Positions 9,619-16,574 of a DNA stretch of 20,478 nt are shown here, piece after piece; the first letter of the stretch is position 1, and every line of letters starts with the position of its first letter. Both the position numbers and the translations under genes were made by a program. The stretch comes from an uncultured Eubacteriales bacterium (lineage in GTDB: Bacteria; Bacillota; Clostridia; Oscillospirales; Acutalibacteraceae). Where the stretch lies: assembly GCA_934643185.1 (NCBI GenBank), contig CAKUBN010000042.1:1-20478 (forward strand). The letters run 5' to 3'. The notes under the pieces are model-generated. The model did no database searches. It was not told where the DNA came from and saw nothing but the letters and a program-made list of their open reading frames with translations.

Positions 9619-10790
9619 CGTGTGCTCTCCCCGCAGCGCTCCAGCACATAGGCGCGCGCTTTGCGGTCGGCTTCCAGAACATCCTCGACGCTTGTGACCG
9701 GGACGGTCTCAAAGGTATCCGCCACATGGCACACGAGCTCGCCGATATCCTGCCAGCCGATTTTTTCTTTGAGGAACAGCGCAACGGCGGCTTCGTTCGC
9801 GCCATTGACCGCCGCGGGCAGTGTGCCGCCGCGGCGAATGGCACGCTTGCACGCGCCAAAGCACGTGAACGTTTCCTCGTCCGGCGCGTAGAACGTCAGC
9901 TTCTGCCAATCGGCCAGATTCAGCTGCTTTACGGGCGACGGGAAGCGGCGCGGGTAGGTAAGCGCATACTGGATGGGGATGCGCATATCCGGCACGCCGA
10001 GCTGTGCGATGACGGAGTGGTCCTTATACTCGATGAGCGAATGCACGATGCTTTCGCGGTGCACGACGACGTCGATGTCGTCCGGCTCCATATCGAAAAG
10101 CCACTTCGCTTCGATAAACTCAAGGCCCTTATTCATGAGCGTGGAGCTGTCTATGGTGACCTTCGCGCCCATGTCCCAGTTGGGGTGCTTTAAGGCGTCT
10201 GCGGGGCGGATGCTTTGGAGCTCTGCGGCTTTTTTGCCGAAGAACGGGCCGCCGGACGCCGTTAAGATGATCTTATTTAAGTCGCACTTTTTGTACATAC
10301 CCTGCAAACACTGGAAAATGGCGGAGTGCTCGCTGTCTACGGGCAGAATTTCGATGCCGTTTTCCTTTGCGGTCTTCATGACGAGCGAGCCGCCCGCGAC
10401 GAGCGTTTCCTTATTCGCGAGTGCCATCTGTTTTTTGGCCTTGAGCGCCGTTAAGGTAGGCTGCAGGCCCACCATGCCCACGACGGAGTTTAAGACGATA
10501 TCGACGTTTTCGAGCTCCGTGAGGGCGCAAAGGCCCTCCATGCCGCTGTATAATTTGACGTCGAGGTCGCGCACGGCGGCGCGGAGCTTAGAAGCAGCTT
10601 CCAAATCAAAAACCGCAACTGCTTGCGGTTTAAATTCCCGGATCTGCTCTTCCAAAAGCCGGATATTGGAATGGGCAGCGAGCGCCGTTACTTTGACGGC
10701 GTGCTCCCCCTCCTTTTGTATGCAGCGCACGACGTCGAGCGCCTGTGTGCCGATGGACCCGGTAGAACCGAGTAATGCTAACTTTTTCAT
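9615..10790 (-). CDS. dxr: 1-deoxy-D-xylulose 5-phosphate reductoisomerase
   Basis: Dxr converts DXP to methylerythritol 4-phosphate with NADPH and is the target of fosmidomycin. Over 391 residues it shows the dinucleotide-binding GSTGSIG (8-14), ANKETLVAGG (125-134), the metal-binding VDSEHSAIFQCL (Asp152, Glu154), TASGGPFFGKK (178-187), HPNWDMG (202-208) and MNKGLEFIEA (219-228, Glu224 as third metal ligand). Length and motifs are complete. The ATG at 10790 follows AAAGGA by about 11 bases and sits 16 bases after the cdsA stop. The downstream overlap with rseP is 4 bases. Confidence 0.98.
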   Translation of the reverse strand: MKKLALLGSTGSIGTQALDVVRCIQKEGEHAVKVTALAAHSNIRLLEEQIREFKPQAVAVFDLEAASKLRAAVRDLDVKLYSGMEGLCALTELENVDIVLNSVVGMVGLQPTLTALKAKKQMALANKETLVAGGSLVMKTAKENGIEILPVDSEHSAIFQCLQGMYKKCDLNKIILTASGGPFFGKKAAELQSIRPADALKHPNWDMGAKVTIDSSTLMNKGLEFIEAKWLFDMEPDDIDVVVHRESIVHSLIEYKDHSVIAQLGVPDMRIPIQYALTYPRRFPSPVKQLNLADWQKLTFYAPDEETFTCFGACKRAIRRGGTLPAAVNGANEAAVALFLKEKIGWQDIGELVCHVADTFETVPVTSVEDVLEADRKARAYVLERCGESTR

Positions 10791-10806
10791 GCAGACCCAT
10801 CCTTTC

Positions 10807-11628
10807 TTACGGCACGATCGGCAGCAGCATCGTCACCATATACACGAACGGTGCAGTGAAAATCACGCTGTCGAAACGGTCTAAAATGCCGCCGTGGCCC
10901 GGAATGACACTGCCGAAATCTTTGATGTGGCAGCTTCTTTTAATGAGCGAAAAGCTGAGGTCGCCGAGCACGGACACAAACGCGCCGAAAAAGCCGATGA
11001 TGAAAAGCGAGAGCCAGTTTGCCTGGCGTTCGCCGCCGTAAATGCCGTAGGTGAAAATAAGACCCACGAGCTGCAAAATGATGACGCTGGACAAAACGCC
11101 GCCGATGAGACCCTCCACGGTCTTCTTCGGGCTGATCTCCGGGCAGAGCTTGTGCTTGCCGAAGAGCTTGCCGGCGAAAAACGCGCCTGCGTCCGGGATC
11201 CACGCGGAGAACACGCACACGAGCACGTAGAACATGCCGTGCTGCTCGCTTAAGGTGCGCACCAGAACGATGGTTTGCAGCGCGAGCGGGATCAAAATGA
11301 CCATGCTGTACACGACGGCCATTTCCTTAAAGGTGATCTCACGGTGGTGGCGCAGCAGCGCGCAGAAAATGCACGCCGTAAACGCGGAATAAATAAAGAT
11401 ATTTGCCTGTTGAAATTCACAGAACTGCACCAGCACGGCGGCCGCCATGCTGGTGACCGTGATGTACCAGCGGTCGGAAAGTCCCAGCGCTTTGATGACT
11501 TCAAAAACAGCGAGCGCGGAGATAAACGCAATGGCAATGTTGAGTGCCAGCGGAAAAGAGCGGTTGAACACGACGATCGCCATAAAAAACGCGACGAGCG
11601 TGACACCAGATAAAACTCTGTCCTTCAT
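10807..11628 (-). CDS. cdsA: Phosphatidate cytidylyltransferase (CDP-diacylglycerol synthase)
   Basis: CdsA makes CDP-diacylglycerol from CTP and phosphatidic acid, the branch point for membrane phospholipids. The 273-residue protein is hydrophobic throughout, with several membrane helices, and carries the complete family signature near the C-terminus (about 227-253): SLIKRSCHIKD, then PGHGGILDRFD. KTVEGLIGG upstream of it is also conserved. The ATG at 11628 has AAAGGA 13 bases upstream and TAGGG closer; either could serve. It lies between uppS and dxr as in other Firmicutes. Confidence 0.96.
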   Translation of the reverse strand: MKDRVLSGVTLVAFFMAIVVFNRSFPLALNIAIAFISALAVFEVIKALGLSDRWYITVTSMAAAVLVQFCEFQQANIFIYSAFTACIFCALLRHHREITFKEMAVVYSMVILIPLALQTIVLVRTLSEQHGMFYVLVCVFSAWIPDAGAFFAGKLFGKHKLCPEISPKKTVEGLIGGVLSSVIILQLVGLIFTYGIYGGERQANWLSLFIIGFFGAFVSVLGDLSFSLIKRSCHIKDFGSVIPGHGGILDRFDSVIFTAPFVYMVTMLLPIVP

Positions 11629-11679
11629 ATACCCTATGGTTTCCTTTCACCGTTCGGAATGTAATAGAAACGCGGTACA

Positions 11680-11697
11680 GGGCGGCATGCGCCGCCC
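11680..11697. other. Perfect GC-rich hairpin in the uppS-cdsA gap
   Basis: GGGCGGC pairs with GCCGCCC around a 4-base loop, about 50 bases before cdsA. No T-run follows on the minus strand, so it is not a standard terminator. It may be an RNA processing or stability element, or a weak attenuator, that tunes cdsA relative to uppS. Nothing else is seen in the 82-base gap. Confidence 0.55.
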
Positions 11698-11710
11698 GCA
11701 CTGCAAAAAA

Positions 11711-12442
11711 TCATACACCGCCAAAACGGCGCTGTCTGCTGTTGAACTTTTCAATGGCTTCGTCCAAGTGCTTCGGCTTGAAGTCCGGCCAAAGAATATC
11801 AAAATACTCAAATTCGGTATAGGCGCTCTGCCACAAAAGGAAGTTTGAGATGCGCTCCTCGCCGCTTGGGCGGATGATGAGGTCCGGGTCCGGCTGGCCG
11901 GCGGTGTACATGGCAGAGGAAAGCGTTTCCTCCGTGATGTCCTCAGGCGAAAGCTCGCCGTTTTTGACGCGCTCTGCCAAAATGCGTGCCGCGCGGGTAA
12001 TCTCTGCGCGGCCGCCGTAGTTCATGGCGAGGTTCAGCACCATGCCGGTCTTCACGCTGCTCGCTTCCTCCACGCGATGAATGAGCGCCTGTAAGTCGGG
12101 CGCAAAAGCGGAAATATCGCCGATAAAGCGCACCCGGATATTCTCATCCATGAAGTCGCGCAGCGCTTCCTCGAGGTACTGGTGGAAAAGCTTCATCAGC
12201 GCAGAGACCTCCTCTGCGGGGCGGCTCCAGTTTTCCGTGGAAAACGCGTAGAGCGTGAGATATTTTACGCCGATAGACGATGCATACCGCGTGATGGTGC
12301 GGAAATTCTGCGCGCCCGCCGTGTGGCCCGCCGTACGCGGCAGACCACGCTTTTTAGCCCAACGACCGTTGCCGTCCATGATGATGCCGATATGCGCCGG
12401 CACCTGCACGGGCGTTTTGTTTTCTTTACTTCCAAATGCCAT
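11711..12442 (-). CDS. uppS: Isoprenyl transferase (undecaprenyl diphosphate synthase)
   Basis: UppS condenses isopentenyl units onto farnesyl diphosphate in cis to make undecaprenyl diphosphate, the lipid carrier for peptidoglycan and other wall polymers. The 243-residue protein has the active-site block HIGIIMDGNGRWAKKRG (17-33), with Asp23 and the diphosphate-binding GNGR. The C-terminal signature runs from DPDLIIRPSGE through the FLLWQSAYTEFEYFDILWPDF segment (185-221). Length is normal. The ATG at 12442 has an AAGGAAGG site upstream. It follows frr by 19 bases. The MEP genes dxr and ispG in the same cluster supply its precursor pathway. Confidence 0.97.
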   Translation of the reverse strand: MAFGSKENKTPVQVPAHIGIIMDGNGRWAKKRGLPRTAGHTAGAQNFRTITRYASSIGVKYLTLYAFSTENWSRPAEEVSALMKLFHQYLEEALRDFMDENIRVRFIGDISAFAPDLQALIHRVEEASSVKTGMVLNLAMNYGGRAEITRAARILAERVKNGELSPEDITEETLSSAMYTAGQPDPDLIIRPSGEERISNFLLWQSAYTEFEYFDILWPDFKPKHLDEAIEKFNSRQRRFGGV

Positions 12443-12461
12443 TTCGGAGCCTTCCTTTTGC

Positions 12462-13016
12462 TTACAGGGTGAGAACTTCCTTCTGCTTTGCGGCAGAGCG
12501 TTCGTCTGCCTGCTTTACGTACTTATCCGTCAGCTCCTGCGTTTTCTTTTCCGCCTGCTTCAGGTCGTCCTCGGTCAGTTCGCCGTCTTTCTTCATCGCC
12601 TTCAGCTTTTCCATAGCGTCGCGGCGGATGGAACGCAGGGCGATTTTTGCTTCTTCTGCCATGTGGCTGACGTCCTTCACGATATCCTTACGCTTCTCTT
12701 CGGTGAGCGGCGGGAAAATGAGGCGGATGGTCTTGCCGTCGGACTGCGGGTTGATGCCGATGTCCGAGGTCTGAATGGCGCGCTCAATGGCGCGGCAGAC
12801 GGAACCGTCCCACGGCTGAATGGTCAGCACGCGTGCCTCCGCAACGGAAACGGCTGCAAGCTGGTTGACCGGCGTGGGTGCGCCGTAGTAATCGACCATG
12901 ACCTTATCGAGCACAGCCGGGTTTGCGCGGCCTGCGCGGATGGCGGCGTAGTCGCTTTCGAGTCTCGCGATGGTTTTGCCCATTTTGCTTTCTGCTTTTG
13001 CCAATACTTCCTTCAT
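12462..13016 (-). CDS. frr: Ribosome recycling factor
   Basis: RRF, with EF-G, splits post-termination ribosomes into subunits. The 184-residue product matches the family length (about 185) and has the typical long-helix N-terminus ending in LESDYAAIRAGRANPAVLD. The middle has IQPWDGS and GINPQSDGKTIRL, followed by FPPLTEEKRKDIVK. The C-terminal helix is charged. The ATG at 13016 has AGGAG 9 bases upstream. It is second in the cluster after pyrH, the usual order in bacteria. Confidence 0.97.
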   Translation of the reverse strand: MKEVLAKAESKMGKTIARLESDYAAIRAGRANPAVLDKVMVDYYGAPTPVNQLAAVSVAEARVLTIQPWDGSVCRAIERAIQTSDIGINPQSDGKTIRLIFPPLTEEKRKDIVKDVSHMAEEAKIALRSIRRDAMEKLKAMKKDGELTEDDLKQAEKKTQELTDKYVKQADERSAAKQKEVLTL

Positions 13017-13052
13017 AAGTATATTCTCCTATCTGTTATTTCATTATACGTT

Positions 13053-13079
13053 TTGTGTGCTCTTTATCAGAGCGCACAA
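13053..13079. other. Stem-loop in the pyrH-frr gap
   Basis: TTGTG-T-GCTCT pairs with AGAGC-G-CACAA around a TTATC loop. On the plus-strand reading the centre forms a U-G pair; on the transcribed minus strand it is a C-A mismatch. No T-run follows on the minus strand. A TATAAT lies just downstream (13048-13043, minus) but no matching -35 is seen. It may be an RNA processing site between the two genes. Confidence 0.45.
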
Positions 13080-13100
13080 GGCTTCTCCCCTAAAAAATCT

Positions 13101-13811
13101 TTAGTCCTTCGTGATGACCGTGCCGACGTTTTCGCCGCAGACGGCGCGGACGATGTTCTCCGGGTCCTCAATGCTGAACACAAGGAACGGGATGCCGCGG
13201 TCGTTACAGAAGGAAGCGGCCGTCATATCCATGACCTGCAGGTTCTGATTGAGGATTTCCATATACGTGAGATGATCGTACTTCTTTGCGTTCGGGTTCT
13301 TCTTCGGGTCACTGTCGTAAACGCCGTCGACCATGGTCGCCTTTAAGATGACTTCGGCGTCGATTTCTGCACCGCGCAGCGCTGCGCCGGTATCGGTGGA
13401 GAAGTACGGGTTACCCGTGCCGCAGCCAAACACGACAACGCGGCCTTTTTCAAGGTGACGCACCGCACGGTTGCGGATGTACGGCTCTGCAACCTCCTGC
13501 ATGGCGATGGCTGTCTGTACGCGCACATCAAGTCCGACCTGCTCAAGGCCGTCCGCCACGCCGAGTGCATTGATGACCGTAGCCAGCATGCCCATGTGGT
13601 CTGCACGGGTACGGTCCATGCTGCCGCTGCTTCTGCCGCGCCAGAAGTTGCCGCCGCCCACAACGATGGCGACCTCGCAGCCCATATCCACGATCTTCTT
13701 GATGGGCTCGCAGATCTTGACAACGGTGTCAAAATCGATGCCGTGACCGATCTTGCCGGAAAGCGATTCGCCGCTGAGTTTTAAGAGAACTCTTTTGTAC
13801 TTTAAATTCAT
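13101..13811 (-). CDS. pyrH: UMP kinase
   Basis: PyrH phosphorylates UMP to UDP in pyrimidine nucleotide synthesis, as a hexamer usually activated by GTP and inhibited by UTP. The 236-residue protein belongs to the amino-acid-kinase fold. It shows RVLLKLSGESL (7-17), VVGGGNFWRGR (50-60), DHMGMLATVINALG (71-84), the ATP-side VFGCGTGNPYFSTDTGAALRG, and KATMVDGVYDSDPKKNP. Length is normal. The ATG at 13811 follows a GAGG site by about 9 bases. It is first in this cluster, with its own promoter; rpsB and tsf, which often precede it, are not upstream here. Confidence 0.98.
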   Translation of the reverse strand: MNLKYKRVLLKLSGESLSGKIGHGIDFDTVVKICEPIKKIVDMGCEVAIVVGGGNFWRGRSSGSMDRTRADHMGMLATVINALGVADGLEQVGLDVRVQTAIAMQEVAEPYIRNRAVRHLEKGRVVVFGCGTGNPYFSTDTGAALRGAEIDAEVILKATMVDGVYDSDPKKNPNAKKYDHLTYMEILNQNLQVMDMTAASFCNDRGIPFLVFSIEDPENIVRAVCGENVGTVITKD

Positions 13812-13859
13812 ACGTTCATCCTCGATTCTTTAGTATTCCATATCCTGTGACGCACACCC

Positions 13860-13878
13860 GCAAATTTTTTCAATTTGC
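13860..13878. other. Stem-loop in the pyrH leader
   Basis: GCAAATT and AATTTGC arms flank a 5-base loop within the roughly 85-base untranslated leader predicted for pyrH. It is AU-rich and weak, and has no T-tract on the pyrH side. A role in leader stability or regulation is possible but not shown. Confidence 0.4.
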
Positions 13879-13904
13879 AAATGCACAGATTTATACTTAT
13901 ACTT

Positions 13905-13933
13905 ATTTTACATGACAGACCCCGATTTGTAAA
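13905..13933 (-). promoter_or_regulatory. Promoter of the pyrH-polC cluster
   Basis: On the minus strand TTTACA (13933-13928) is followed after 17 bases by TAAAAT (13910-13905). Two further -10-like hexamers, TATAAG and TATAAA, follow at 6-base steps in the repeat at 13891-13904, so several start sites are possible. The predicted leader is about 85 bases. Confidence 0.7.
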
Positions 13934-13937
13934 GCGT

Positions 13938-13960
13938 ATTTCCGAAATGTTCACGGAAAT
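13938..13960. promoter_or_regulatory. Inverted repeat in the divergent pyrH/lipoprotein region
   Basis: ATTTCCG and CGGAAAT, perfect 7-base arms, flank a 9-base centre just upstream of the pyrH -35. It is on no gene's 3' side, so it is not an obvious terminator and is better placed as a protein-binding site. For the plus strand, a TATACT -10 (14024-14029) precedes the lipoprotein but lacks a convincing -35. Confidence 0.4.
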
Positions 13961-14058
13961 GAAAAATTTTTGCACAATGCACGAAATTCAAACGGCGTTC
14001 ACAGTTTTGTGCTAAAAGTGTCTTATACTAAAAAACGGCTGAAAGGAGTGAAAACCAC

Positions 14059-14811
14059 ATGCAGCTTAGAAAAACGATTTTAGCTTCCGTGCTTTCTGCG
14101 GCGCTTGCGCTCTCTGCGGCCGCCTGCGGCACAGCGGAAAACACACAAAGTGTGCGCAGCGCGGCGGCTTCAGAGCACGTAGCGGAAACGCCGACGCCTT
14201 CCCCCGAAGCGACCGCAACGGCATCGCCTACCGCCGAGCCGACGGTAAAATCCACCGCATCTCCCGCACCGGAAAGCAACGAGGTAAGCGAAAACGCAGA
14301 GATTACTGCGGAGATTGAAGCGATGGCGCCGCTTTTGGAAGCACACATTCTGGCGCAGATGAACGGCATGGCGTTTGACGCAAATGATCCCGTTTACTTT
14401 TGGCAGACCGCGGCCTTTGCGGTGGACAACTGCGGCATGACGTTTTACAGCGCAGAGACGACCGGCAGCGCGCTGGTACTCTCTCGCGGGGTGATGGAAG
14501 AAATTGTGAGCGGACTATTCGAAAGCGCCGCAAAGGAAGACCTGCCGGATGTTCCCGACTCGCTTTCGGGTGAGATTTCGTACGATGCGGACAGCGACAC
14601 CTATGCGCGGCCTATAAGCGGCGGCGGCTTTTCCGTGGACATACAAGACTGTGTGAAAAGCGGAGATGTGTACACCGTGACGGCAGCGCTCATCCGCGAC
14701 GAGAACGAGGCGGAACCGCAGGCAATCTTCACAGCGGAGCTCGTGCCGAATCCGCGCGAGGACAATACCGTATTCATATATAGTATACGCACCGTGAAAC
14801 AAATTTCATAA
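14059..14811 (+). CDS. Secreted lipoprotein of unknown function
   Basis: I do not recognise the family. The 250-residue product starts MQLRKTILASVLSAALALSAAAC: a basic n-region, a hydrophobic core and Cys23 as likely lipidation site. The lipobox has Ala rather than Leu at -3, which is weaker than consensus. Residues about 40-80 are a low-complexity linker rich in Pro, Thr, Ser, Ala and Glu, a common spacer through the Gram-positive wall. The remaining 170 residues form one folded-looking domain with two further cysteines (in DNCGMTF and QDCVKS) and a GGGFSVDIQDC...YTVTAALI beta-rich stretch. AAAGGAG lies about 10 bases before the ATG. It is monocistronic, transcribed away from pyrH and closed by a strong terminator. 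Surface location is well supported; function is open. Confidence 0.85.
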   Translation: MQLRKTILASVLSAALALSAAACGTAENTQSVRSAAASEHVAETPTPSPEATATASPTAEPTVKSTASPAPESNEVSENAEITAEIEAMAPLLEAHILAQMNGMAFDANDPVYFWQTAAFAVDNCGMTFYSAETTGSALVLSRGVMEEIVSGLFESAAKEDLPDVPDSLSGEISYDADSDTYARPISGGGFSVDIQDCVKSGDVYTVTAALIRDENEAEPQAIFTAELVPNPREDNTVFIYSIRTVKQIS

Positions 14812-14819
14812 GCAAATTA

Positions 14820-14866
14820 AAAATGTCGCGCAGAATGTGTATTTCTTCTGCGTGACATTTTATTAT
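14820..14866 (+). terminator. Strong intrinsic terminator after the lipoprotein gene
   Basis: AAAATGTC, a G-U pair, then CGCAGAA pair with TTCTGCG and GACATTTT: 16 pairs around a 10-base loop, followed by TATTAT. It begins 9 bases after the stop. The A-rich 5' arm could let it act on both strands. Confidence 0.88.
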
Positions 14867-14927
14867 CAAACTCTCTGTGAAACACAACAAAATAGTGCCC
14901 TAACACTCCGTTCATTTTTAGTACATG

Positions 14928-14947
14928 TATATCGATATAGGAATATC
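14928..14947. promoter_or_regulatory. Palindromes upstream of the alcohol dehydrogenase promoter
   Basis: TATATCGATATA (14928-14939) is a perfect 12-base palindrome. It overlaps a second symmetry, GATAT-AGGA-ATATC (14934-14947). The block lies 19-38 bases upstream of the -35, where an activator would bind. Fully AT-rich palindromes arise easily by chance, so confidence is low. Confidence 0.35.
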
Positions 14948-14965
14948 AATATGCAAATTTAGCAC

Positions 14966-14994
14966 TTAACAAATCAAAAATTTTGATATACAAT
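14966..14994 (+). promoter_or_regulatory. Promoter of the alcohol dehydrogenase gene
   Basis: TTAACA (14966-14971) and TACAAT (14989-14994) are 17 bases apart. The spacer holds an inverted repeat, ATCAAAA-A-TTTTGAT (14973-14987), which is well placed for a repressor. The -35 also forms TTAACAA, one half of the clostridial Rex consensus, but the other half is poor. The leader to the ATG is about 75 bases. Confidence 0.8.
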
Positions 14995-15014
14995 ACAGTC
15001 GTAAAAAGAAGTTA

Positions 15015-15039
15015 GGTGGTGCAAACCACCGAGCTTTGC
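15015..15039 (+). other. Alternative hairpins in the alcohol dehydrogenase leader
   Basis: GGTGGT pairs with ACCACC around GCAA (15015-15030). The loop plus one base (GCAAA, 15021-15025) can instead pair with TTTGC (15035-15039). The two structures exclude each other. No T-run is present and it matches no riboswitch that I know. Confidence 0.45.
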
Positions 15040-15074
15040 GATAAATTGCTTCATATAGAAAGGGCGATAGACTT

Positions 15075-16292
15075 ATGGCAAGATTTACACTTCCCCGCGA
15101 TTTGTATCATGGCAAGGGTGCTTTGGAAGAACTGAAGCATTTTGAAGGCAAGAAGGCTGTTGTTTGTGTAGGCGGCGGCTCCATGAAGCGTTTCGGCTTT
15201 TTGGACCGTGCAGTCGGCTATCTGAAGGAAGCCGGCATGGAGGTCGAGCTGATTGAAGGCATTGAGTCTGACCCGTCTGTTGAGACCGTTATGAAGGGTG
15301 CGCAGAAGATGATCGAGTTCCAGCCGGATTGGATCATCGCGATGGGCGGCGGCTCTCCGATCGATGCCGCAAAAGCTATGTGGATCAAATATGAATACCC
15401 GGACGTTACGTTTGAGGATATGTGCAAGGTCTTCGGCCTGCCGAAGCTGCGCCAGAAGGCACACTTCTGCGCCATCTCCTCCACCTCCGGTACGGCAACC
15501 GAGGTTACCGCGTTCTCCATCATCACCGATTATCAGAAGGGCATCAAGTACCCGATCGCTGACTTTGAGATCACCCCGGATGTCGCCATCGTTGACCCGG
15601 ACCTCGCAGAGACAATGCCGAAGAAGCTCGTTGCACACACCGGTATGGACGCTATGACCCATGCGATCGAAGCGTATGTTTCCACCGCAAACTGCGACTT
15701 TACCGACCCGCTCGCGATTCATGCGATCGAGATGATCATGAAGGACCTCATCCCGTCCTACAACGGCGATATGACTGCACGTGACAACATGCACAATGCA
15801 CAGTGCCTGGCCGGTATGGCGTTCTCCAACGCTCTGCTCGGTATCGTACACTCCATGGCACATAAGACCGGCGCTGCATTCGCTGACTACGGCGCACACA
15901 TCATCCACGGCGCTGCAAACGCTATGTACCTGCCGAAGGTCATCGCGTTCAACGCAAAGGACGAGACCGCAAAGAAGCGTTACGGTGTTATCGCGGACTA
16001 CATGCACCTCGGCGGCAACAACGACGACGAGAAGGTACAGCTGCTCATCAAGTACCTGCGCAACATGAACGACGAGCTGAACATCCCGCACTGCATCAAG
16101 CACTACGGCCCGGACAGCTTCCCGACCGAGAACGGCTTTGTACCGGAGAACGTCTTCCTTGAGAGACTGCCGGAGATCGCAAAGAATGCTATTGCCGATG
16201 CCTGCACCGGTTCCAACCCGCGTCAGCCCAGCCAGGAAGAGATGGAAAAGCTGCTTAAGTGCTGCTACTACGACACGGAAGTTGATTTCTAA
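15075..16292 (+). CDS. Iron-containing alcohol dehydrogenase
   Basis: A group III (Fe2+-dependent) NAD(P)-linked dehydrogenase, 405 residues, reducing an aldehyde to an alcohol or the reverse; the true substrate cannot be read from sequence. The N-terminal half has a nucleotide-binding fold with VCVGGGS and AMGGGSPIDAAKA (89-101). Metal ligands expected from FucO/AdhE relatives are Asp192 and His196 (in HTGMDAMTHAIEAY), His259 (in VHSMAHKTGAAF) and His278 (in IIHGAANAMYLP). The His259-His278 gap is 19 residues against 14 in FucO, owing to a short ADYGAHII insertion. AAAGGG lies about 10 bases before the ATG. It has its own promoter and a downstream terminator, so it is monocistronic. The neighbouring NfnAB operon suggests a fermentative redox role. 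Confidence 0.92.
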   Translation: MARFTLPRDLYHGKGALEELKHFEGKKAVVCVGGGSMKRFGFLDRAVGYLKEAGMEVELIEGIESDPSVETVMKGAQKMIEFQPDWIIAMGGGSPIDAAKAMWIKYEYPDVTFEDMCKVFGLPKLRQKAHFCAISSTSGTATEVTAFSIITDYQKGIKYPIADFEITPDVAIVDPDLAETMPKKLVAHTGMDAMTHAIEAYVSTANCDFTDPLAIHAIEMIMKDLIPSYNGDMTARDNMHNAQCLAGMAFSNALLGIVHSMAHKTGAAFADYGAHIIHGAANAMYLPKVIAFNAKDETAKKRYGVIADYMHLGGNNDDEKVQLLIKYLRNMNDELNIPHCIKHYGPDSFPTENGFVPENVFLERLPEIAKNAIADACTGSNPRQPSQEEMEKLLKCCYYDTEVDF

Positions 16293-16368
16293 TCGATTTT
16301 AACAAATCGTGATCGTCTGCTAAATTCATAAGCAGGTTCCGGGCACATGCCCAGTAAAAGGACATTTT

Positions 16369-16428
16369 ATCCCTGCCGCCCGGTATTTCTTCGGAAATCG
16401 CCGCACGGCAGGGATTTCCTGTCTTTTT
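16369..16428 (+). terminator. Intrinsic terminator between the alcohol dehydrogenase gene and nfnA
   Basis: ATCCCTGCCG (16369-16378) pairs perfectly with CGGCAGGGAT (16406-16415). An inner ATTTC-TTCG-GAAAT hairpin with a stable UUCG-type loop stacks inside. A T-rich tail including five T (16424-16428) follows. It starts 76 bases after the stop; two small stems (16294-16309, 16317-16335) and GGGCA-CA-TGCCC (16341-16352) lie before it. Confidence 0.88.
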
Positions 16429-16431
16429 CCA

Positions 16432-16460
16432 TTGTAATTTTGATATTTCTCTGCTATAAT
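16432..16460 (+). promoter_or_regulatory. Promoter of the nfnAB operon
   Basis: TTGTAA (16432-16437), a 17-base spacer and a perfect TATAAT (16455-16460) preceded by TGC, an extended -10. It starts only a few bases after the upstream terminator, so nfnAB is an independent unit. The leader is about 108 bases. Confidence 0.9.
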
Positions 16461-16473
16461 AGTATCGTTTGCA

Positions 16474-16500
16474 GGTTTTAAAGGCAAAAATTGCAAAACC
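16474..16500 (+). other. Stem-loop near the 5' end of the nfnAB leader
   Basis: GGTTTT (16474-16479) pairs with AAAACC (16495-16500), and inside it GCAA pairs with TTGC around AAA. It lies within the first 35 bases of the predicted transcript and may stabilise the 5' end. The remaining leader, to 16574, has no clear structure except the GGGAAAGG ribosome site. Confidence 0.45.
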
Positions 16501-16574
16501 GGCATCCGACACAGACAAAACTTAGGCAAAACCGCACAAACTGCGCACATGCCTGAAGGGAAAGGTTTTGAAGT

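Noticed and set aside
9973..10884. Open frame of 303 codons on the plus strand opposite dxr
   Set aside because: It is a Ser/Thr/Cys-rich shadow frame of dxr with no domain match.
13017..13100. Internal frr promoter using TATAAT at 13043-13048
   Set aside because: No -35-like hexamer is found at 16-18 bases; the nearest TTG-like sequence is 25 bases away and inside the stem-loop.
12255..13346. Open frame of 363 codons on the plus strand across uppS, frr and pyrH
   Set aside because: It spans three convincing genes and two intergenic gaps on the other strand, and its composition changes along its length.
15001..15074. Known riboswitch in the alcohol dehydrogenase leader
   Set aside because: I compared it by eye with the THF, ZTP, preQ1, fluoride and glutamine consensus cores as I remember them, and none fits.
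15051..16103. Open frame of 350 codons on the minus strand opposite the alcohol dehydrogenase gene
   Set aside because: It mirrors the coding frame, has no motif I recognise and would run back through the dehydrogenase promoter region.
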